A stretch of DNA of 10,504 nt. Source: Embleya sp040605455 (GTDB lineage Bacteria; Actinomycetota; Actinomycetes; Streptomycetales; Streptomycetaceae). Below are positions 7,301 through 10,504 of this stretch, in pieces (the first letter of the stretch is position 1; each line of letters opens with the position of its first letter). The position numbers and the translations under genes were made by a program. The stretch covers positions 1 to 10,504 of the forward strand of contig NZ_JBEXCV010000229.1 of the NCBI RefSeq assembly GCF_040605455.1, read 5' to 3'. The notes beneath the pieces are model-generated. The model saw only the letters and a list, made by a program, of their open reading frames with translations, did not search any database and had not been told where the DNA came from.

Positions 7301-8217
7301 TCCACCCCAAGCCTGTCGCCGGGCAGGCACTGGCCCGAGCCACCCTCGACCGGGCGGCCGAACACCGCCTGGACCAGGCCTGGTTGGACCAGGCGTGGCG
7401 CGCGCCCGACACGCGTGTCCTGGTCCTGGCCCAGGGCCGGACGCAGTGGACGGGCGACAAGGGCGCGCCGCACCTGGTCCTGGTCGAGCCGGCCCACGCC
7501 CCCGAGGGCGAGCGATACCTGCTCGGCGTCGACGCGGCCGGAGTGAGCTACTTCGCGGTCACGGTGGCGGAGTTGGCGGAGCCCGCGGCGGACGTGCGCG
7601 AGGGCACCCTGCGCGAACTCGGCACGCTCCTGGACGACCGGGACGCGGGACTGCTCGTGCACGCCACCGGGCTGCACCACTGGCACCGCACCCACCGGTT
7701 CTGCGCGCGCTGCGGGCAGTCGACCGAGATCGGCGCGGCCGGGCACGTGCGCCGCTGTCCGGCCTGCGGAACAGAGCACTATCCGCGCACCGATCCGGCG
7801 GTGATCATGCTGGTGCTGGACCGGGACGACCGGTGCCTGCTCGGCCGGCAGGCGAGTTGGCCGGACCGGCGGTTCTCCACCTTCGCCGGCTTCGTCGAGC
7901 CCGGCGAGTCGCTGGAGCAGGCCGTCGCGCGCGAACTGCACGAGGAGGTCGGGGTCGTCACCGCGTCCACCGAGTACCACGCCAGCCAGCCGTGGCCGTT
8001 CCCCTCCAGCCTGATGCTGGGCTTCTTCGCCTATGCCGAGGACGACCGGGTGCGGGTGGACGGCGAGGAGATCTCCGAGGCCCACTGGTACTCGCGGGCG
8101 CAGCTCAAGGAGGCGATCGACACGGGTGAGGTGCTGCTGCCCGGGACGCTCTCCATCGCCCGATACCTGATCGAGAAGTGGTACGGCGAGGCGTTGGACG
8201 AGGGCAACCGCTGGTAG
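7297..8217 (+). CDS. nudC: NAD(H) pyrophosphatase NudC (Nudix hydrolase)
   Basis: Predicted to hydrolyse NADH/NAD+ to NMN(H) and AMP, and in characterised homologues to remove NAD caps from RNA 5' ends. Seen in 306 residues: an N-terminal NUDIX-like domain; a four-cysteine zinc ribbon C136-x2-C139 and C154-x2-C157; a complete Nudix box, G198-x5-E204-x7-R212-E213-L-x-E216-E217-x-G219-V220; and the NudC signature SQPWPFPSS at 230-238, which separates NudC from other Nudix enzymes. Length is normal for actinobacterial NudC. It starts at TTG 7297 in the TTGA overlap with the dipeptidase stop, with GGGAGGA seven bases upstream, so translational coupling is likely. It ends just before a strong hairpin and converges on mycoredoxin. 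The LDQAW motif occurs twice in tandem at 25-34, probably helix periodicity rather than a recent duplication. Confidence 0.96.
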   Translation: MIHPKPVAGQALARATLDRAAEHRLDQAWLDQAWRAPDTRVLVLAQGRTQWTGDKGAPHLVLVEPAHAPEGERYLLGVDAAGVSYFAVTVAELAEPAADVREGTLRELGTLLDDRDAGLLVHATGLHHWHRTHRFCARCGQSTEIGAAGHVRRCPACGTEHYPRTDPAVIMLVLDRDDRCLLGRQASWPDRRFSTFAGFVEPGESLEQAVARELHEEVGVVTASTEYHASQPWPFPSSLMLGFFAYAEDDRVRVDGEEISEAHWYSRAQLKEAIDTGEVLLPGTLSIARYLIEKWYGEALDEGNRW

Positions 8218-8230
8218 TCCCCGCCCGCAC

Positions 8231-8272
8231 GTGCCGCGGCCCGCGACGGGAACGCGTCGCGGGCCGCGGCAC
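8231..8272. terminator. Perfect 18-bp hairpin, bidirectional terminator between nudC and mycoredoxin
   Basis: The left arm at 8231-8248 (GTGCCGCGGCCCGCGACG) is the exact reverse complement of the right arm at 8255-8272, with a six-base loop GGAACG. It starts 13 bases after the nudC stop and ends 18 bases before the mycoredoxin stop, so it can serve both convergent genes. There is no T-run on either strand, which is usual for terminators in very GC-rich actinomycetes. Confidence 0.88.
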
Positions 8273-8290
8273 TCGTCGGGTCGCTCGCGC

Positions 8291-8560
8291 TCAGGCGGCG
8301 AGCTCCGCGACGGCGGCCTTGACCTGGGCCAGGCTGGGGTTGGTCGCGGTCCACAGCGGCGCCCCGCCGTCCGGCGGCAGGATCACCAGCGTCGGCACCG
8401 TCTGGTTGCCGCCGTTCACACTCATCACGAAGTCGGCGGCCGCGGGGTCGTGCTCGATGTTCACCTCGGTGTAGGCGATGCCCTCTCGCTCCATCTGGCT
8501 CTTGAGCCGGCGGCAGTAGCCGCACCACGTCGTGCTGTACATCGTCACGGGGGCCGACAT
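8291..8560 (-). CDS. mrx1: Mycoredoxin (glutaredoxin-like, mycothiol-dependent)
   Basis: Small thioredoxin-fold oxidoreductase predicted to reduce mycothiol mixed disulfides on proteins, with electrons from mycothiol and mycothione reductase. Seen in 89 residues: the first strand APVTMYSTTW, the active site C13-G-Y-C16, the cis-proline motif TVP at 54-56, and a C-terminal helix. Mycobacterial mycoredoxin-1 is of similar size (84 residues, from memory) and also lies next to nudC and uvrD2. Start: ATG 8560 is preferred over ATG 8566, because AAAGGAG at 8570-8576 is nine bases from the former and only three from the latter. The frame stays open to 8680, but that region holds the promoter. It has a sigma-R-type promoter, so induction by thiol-oxidative stress is likely. 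It is divergent from uvrD2 and convergent with nudC. Confidence 0.94.
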   Translation of the reverse strand: MSAPVTMYSTTWCGYCRRLKSQMEREGIAYTEVNIEHDPAAADFVMSVNGGNQTVPTLVILPPDGGAPLWTATNPSLAQVKAAVAELAA

Positions 8561-8569
8561 CGTCATGCA

Positions 8570-8576
8570 CTCCTTT
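8570..8576 (-). promoter_or_regulatory. Shine-Dalgarno of mycoredoxin
   Basis: AAAGGAG on the minus strand, nine bases from ATG 8560 and three from ATG 8566. It decides between the two closely spaced starts. Confidence 0.75.
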
Positions 8577-8611
8577 GTTCGCCCGGTCCGGGATCGGCTT
8601 TCGACATCGGC

Positions 8612-8637
8612 AACGTGTGTGCGATCGGTTTGATTCC
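8612..8637 (-). promoter_or_regulatory. Sigma-R (SigR/SigH-type) promoter of mycoredoxin
   Basis: The minus strand reads GGAAT (8637-8633), exactly 18 bases, then GTT (8614-8612). This matches the established Streptomyces sigma-R consensus GGGAAT-N18-GTT at every position except the first G, which is T here. The transcription start is expected near 8605, giving a leader of about 45 bases. Sigma-R governs thiol-oxidative stress genes, which fits a mycothiol-dependent redoxin. The match is seen; its activity is inferred. Confidence 0.82.
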
Positions 8638-8638
8638 A

Positions 8639-8672
8639 CGCCTGTGCACGACCCGGGCGCCTGTGCACAACC
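8639..8672. repeat. 15-bp direct repeat with GTGCAC core, possible operator
   Basis: CGCCTGTGCACGACC at 8639-8653 and CGCCTGTGCACAACC at 8658-8672 differ at one position and are 19 bp apart start to start. The second copy contains the perfect palindrome TGTGCACA. The pair begins one base upstream of the mycoredoxin -35 and lies 38-71 bases upstream of the uvrD2 ATG, so one bound factor could affect both genes. On the minus strand the second copy reads TTGTGCACA, one base from the Streptomyces DnaA box TTGTCCACA. The binding protein is unknown. Confidence 0.6.
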
Positions 8673-8694
8673 GGCCTCACGTCGCCGGGATGCC

Positions 8695-8703
8695 TGAGAG
8701 GAT
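8695..8703 (+). promoter_or_regulatory. Ribosome site and/or extended -10 of uvrD2
   Basis: TGAGAGGAT can be read two ways. GAGAGG (8696-8701) is a fair Shine-Dalgarno, eight bases before ATG 8710. TGA-GAGGAT is an extended -10-like element, six bases before the ATG, which would give a leaderless transcript. Sequence alone does not decide. Confidence 0.4.
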
Positions 8704-8709
8704 GGGTCG

Positions 8710-10504
8710 ATGATCGCTTCCCCCGACGACGTCCTGGACGCGCTCGATCCCGAGCAGCGGCAGGTGGCCAAGGCCGTCGACGGCGCCGTGTGCGTGTTGG
8801 CGGGCGCGGGCACCGGCAAGACCCGGGCGATCACCCATCGGATCGCGTACGGCGTGCTGACCGGTGCGATGCAGCCCGGCCAGACCCTGGCGGTCACCTT
8901 CACCGCGCGCGCCGCGGGGGAGATGCGCGGCCGACTGCGCGACCTGGGCGTGCCCGGCGTGCAGGCGCGCACGTTCCACGCGGCGGCGCTGCGCCAGTTG
9001 TCCTACTTCTGGCCGAAAGTCTTCGGCGGCGCGCCACCCCAGCTGGTGGAGACCAAGATCATGCTGGTCCGCGACGCGGTGCAGCACTGCCGACTGCGGG
9101 CCGATCGGGCCGAGCTGCGCGACATTACCGGCGAGATCGAGTGGGCCAAGGCCACCCAGACCGCGCCGGACGACTATCCGCGCGCGGTGCTCGCGGCGAG
9201 CCGCAAGCCGCCGCGCGCGGCCGCCGAGATCGCGCACATCTACGCCGCCTACGAGAAGCTCAAGTCCGGCAAGGGCCGGATGGACTTCGAGGATGTGTTG
9301 CTGCTCACCATCGGACTGCTGGACGAGCGCCCCGAGGTGCGCGAGGCGGTCCAGGCGCAATACCGGCACTTCACCGTGGACGAGTACCAGGACGTCAACC
9401 CGCTCCAGCAGCGGCTGCTGGACCTGTGGGCGAACGAGGCGCGCAGCCTGTGCGTGGTCGGCGACGCGAGTCAGACGATCTACTCGTTCACCGGCGCGAC
9501 GCCCGCCTACCTGCTCGGCTTCCGCCGCCGGTATCCGGACGCCGAGGTGGTCGAGCTGGTCCGCGACTACCGCTCCACTCCCCAGGTGGTGGGCCTGGCC
9601 AACCGGCTGCTCGCACACGCATCGGGCGAGGCCGCGAAGCACCGGCTGAAACTGATCTCGCAGCGCGGCGAGGGCCCGGCCCCACGCTTCGTCGAGCACG
9701 CCGACGAACAGGCCGAGGCGGAGAGCACCGCGAAGCAGATCAGCGCGCTGATCCAGGACGGCGTGCGACCCGCCGAGATCGCCGTGCTGTTCCGGACCAA
9801 TTCGCAGTCCGAGGCGTACGAGCAGGCGCTCGCCGAGCGATCCGTGGCGTATCTGCTCAAGGGCGCCGAGCGATTCTTCGAGCGCGCCGAGGTCCGCCAG
9901 GCGATGAACTTCCTGCGTGCGCACGCCATCTCGGGCGGATCCGAGTCGGAGACCGGCTCGCTCGCGGCCGAGGTGCGCGCGGTGCTGGGCAACACCGGGT
10001 GGAGCGCGGAGCCACCCGCCGGATCCGGCCAGGCCCGGGAGAAGTGGGAATCGGTGGCCGCGTTGTTGCGGCTCGCCGAGGAGTTCGTGGCCAAGCGGCC
10101 GGAGGCGACGCTGCGCGACTTCACCGTCGAGCTGGCCGAGCGGGCGAGCGCGCAACACGCGCCGACGGTGGAGGGGGTCACGCTCGCGTCGCTGCACGCG
10201 GCCAAGGGCCTGGAGTGGGATGCGGTGTTCCTGGTCGGCCTCAACGAGGGCATGATGCCGATCGCCTACGCGGACACCCCGGACAAGATCGAGGAGGAGC
10301 GCCGGCTGCTCTATGTCGGGGTGACCCGCGCCCGCGAGCGGCTGTCCCTGTCCTGGGCGCAGGCGCGTACTCCCGGAGGCCGCGCACGCAAGGCCTCCCG
10401 TTTCCTGGACGGCCTGCGCAGCGTGGGCGGCTCGCCCGGCACGGGGTCCGGTCAGCCGGACGCGTTCCGCGCCGCGGGCCCGGGCCGCGGGCCGGACGGT
10501 ACCG
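8710..10504 (+). CDS. uvrD2: UvrD2 SF1A DNA helicase, 3' end beyond window
   Basis: Predicted 3'-5' ATP-dependent DNA helicase of the actinobacterial UvrD2 class. Read directly from ATG 8710 without a stop for 598 codons to the window edge. Seen: Q-motif LDPEQRQ (Q15); Walker A GAGTGKT 32-38; motif Ia TFTARAAGEMRGRL 63-76; RTFHA 87-91; VDEYQD 223-228; GDASQTIYSFTGA 251-263; motif IV VRDYRST 284-290; motif V LHAAKGLEWD 495-504; motif VI RLLYVGVTRAR 532-542. The motor is complete, with all ATPase residues present. At about 565 the sequence turns into a Gly/Pro/Ala-rich linker. In known UvrD2 this precedes an HRDC domain and a tetracysteine domain; both would lie past the edge, so they are unseen. 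The context (nudC, mycoredoxin, nearby adnB) supports UvrD2 over UvrD1/PcrA. It shares a 149-base divergent control region with mycoredoxin. Confidence 0.93.
   Translation, partial: MIASPDDVLDALDPEQRQVAKAVDGAVCVLAGAGTGKTRAITHRIAYGVLTGAMQPGQTLAVTFTARAAGEMRGRLRDLGVPGVQARTFHAAALRQLSYFWPKVFGGAPPQLVETKIMLVRDAVQHCRLRADRAELRDITGEIEWAKATQTAPDDYPRAVLAASRKPPRAAAEIAHIYAAYEKLKSGKGRMDFEDVLLLTIGLLDERPEVREAVQAQYRHFTVDEYQDVNPLQQRLLDLWANEARSLCVVGDASQTIYSFTGATPAYLLGFRRRYPDAEVVELVRDYRSTPQVVGLANRLLAHASGEAAKHRLKLISQRGEGPAPRFVEHADEQAEAESTAKQISALIQDGVRPAEIAVLFRTNSQSEAYEQALAERSVAYLLKGAERFFERAEVRQAMNFLRAHAISGGSESETGSLAAEVRAVLGNTGWSAEPPAGSGQAREKWESVAALLRLAEEFVAKRPEATLRDFTVELAERASAQHAPTVEGVTLASLHAAKGLEWDAVFLVGLNEGMMPIAYADTPDKIEEERRLLYVGVTRARERLSLSWAQARTPGGRARKASRFLDGLRSVGGSPGTGSGQPDAFRAAGPGRGPDGT

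Noticed and set aside
7369..7398. Tandem 15-base repeat in nudC encoding LDQAW twice
   Set aside because: Two differences in 15 bases, and a repeated L-x-x-A-W pattern fits helix periodicity in the N-terminal domain; not good evidence of a recent duplication.
8589..8616. GGGAT...GTG on the plus strand as a second sigma-R promoter facing uvrD2
   Set aside because: Neither hexamer matches the consensus and the spacing is 20, not 18.
8639..8672. DnaA-box pair suggesting a replication origin
   Set aside because: Only one copy approaches the box (one mismatch), the other has two mismatches; no AT-rich unwinding region and no origin genes nearby.
8677..10197. 506-codon open frame antisense to uvrD2
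   Set aside because: It lies opposite a frame with every SF1 helicase motif, and its own product has no recognisable domain.
1..10504. Mobile element, defence island, CRISPR or toxin-antitoxin system
   Set aside because: No integrase, transposase, terminal repeats, spacer arrays or composition shift; genes are conserved actinobacterial core in a known order.

Overview
The window is very GC-rich, with strong G/C preference at third codon positions. It carries the AdnAB/UvrD2 repair neighbourhood of Actinobacteria, together with a mycothiol-dependent glutaredoxin (mycoredoxin). A textbook Streptomyces-type sigma-R promoter and a membrane-bound SpoIIE-type phosphatase make a streptomycete-like actinomycete the best guess. 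The order adnB ... nudC - mycoredoxin - uvrD2 matches, from memory, the Mycobacterium tuberculosis block Rv3201c to Rv3198c. This is therefore mostly conserved chromosomal core, not a mobile or obviously novel island.

Layout. (1) 2-3631 (+): adnB, helicase-nuclease subunit of the AdnAB recombination machine, with a long repetitive acidic linker between motor and nuclease. (2) 3748-4908 (+): a four-helix membrane-anchored PP2C/SpoIIE serine/threonine phosphatase. (3) 4924-5772 (-): a DNase I-like endonuclease/exonuclease/phosphatase family enzyme, convergent with the phosphatase. (4) 5882-7300 (+): an M20 zinc dipeptidase, divergent from the previous gene. (5) 7297-8217 (+): nudC, an NADH pyrophosphatase/RNA de-NADding enzyme, overlapping the dipeptidase stop by four bases and probably translationally coupled to it. 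(6) 8231-8272: a perfect 18-bp hairpin serving as a two-way terminator. (7) 8291-8560 (-): mycoredoxin. (8) 8710-end (+): uvrD2, an SF1A helicase cut off by the window end.

The most informative non-coding stretch is 8561-8709, between the divergent mycoredoxin and uvrD2 genes. It holds an exact GGAAT-N18-GTT sigma-R promoter pointing at mycoredoxin. Next to it is a 15-bp direct repeat (14/15 identical, 19-bp period) built on GTGCAC, which lies upstream of both genes. The other divergent region (5773-5881) has a TAnnnT -10-like hexamer 6-7 bases before each ATG, suggesting two leaderless transcripts.

Functionally the block mixes double-strand-break processing and helicase work (adnB, uvrD2) with redox and nucleotide housekeeping (mycoredoxin, nudC) and signalling (phosphatase). 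I see no tRNA, rRNA, CRISPR array, insertion sequence, attachment site or toxin-antitoxin pair. I do not find a convincing undescribed system. The items worth a second look are regulatory elements, the AdnB linker and the orphan phosphatase.
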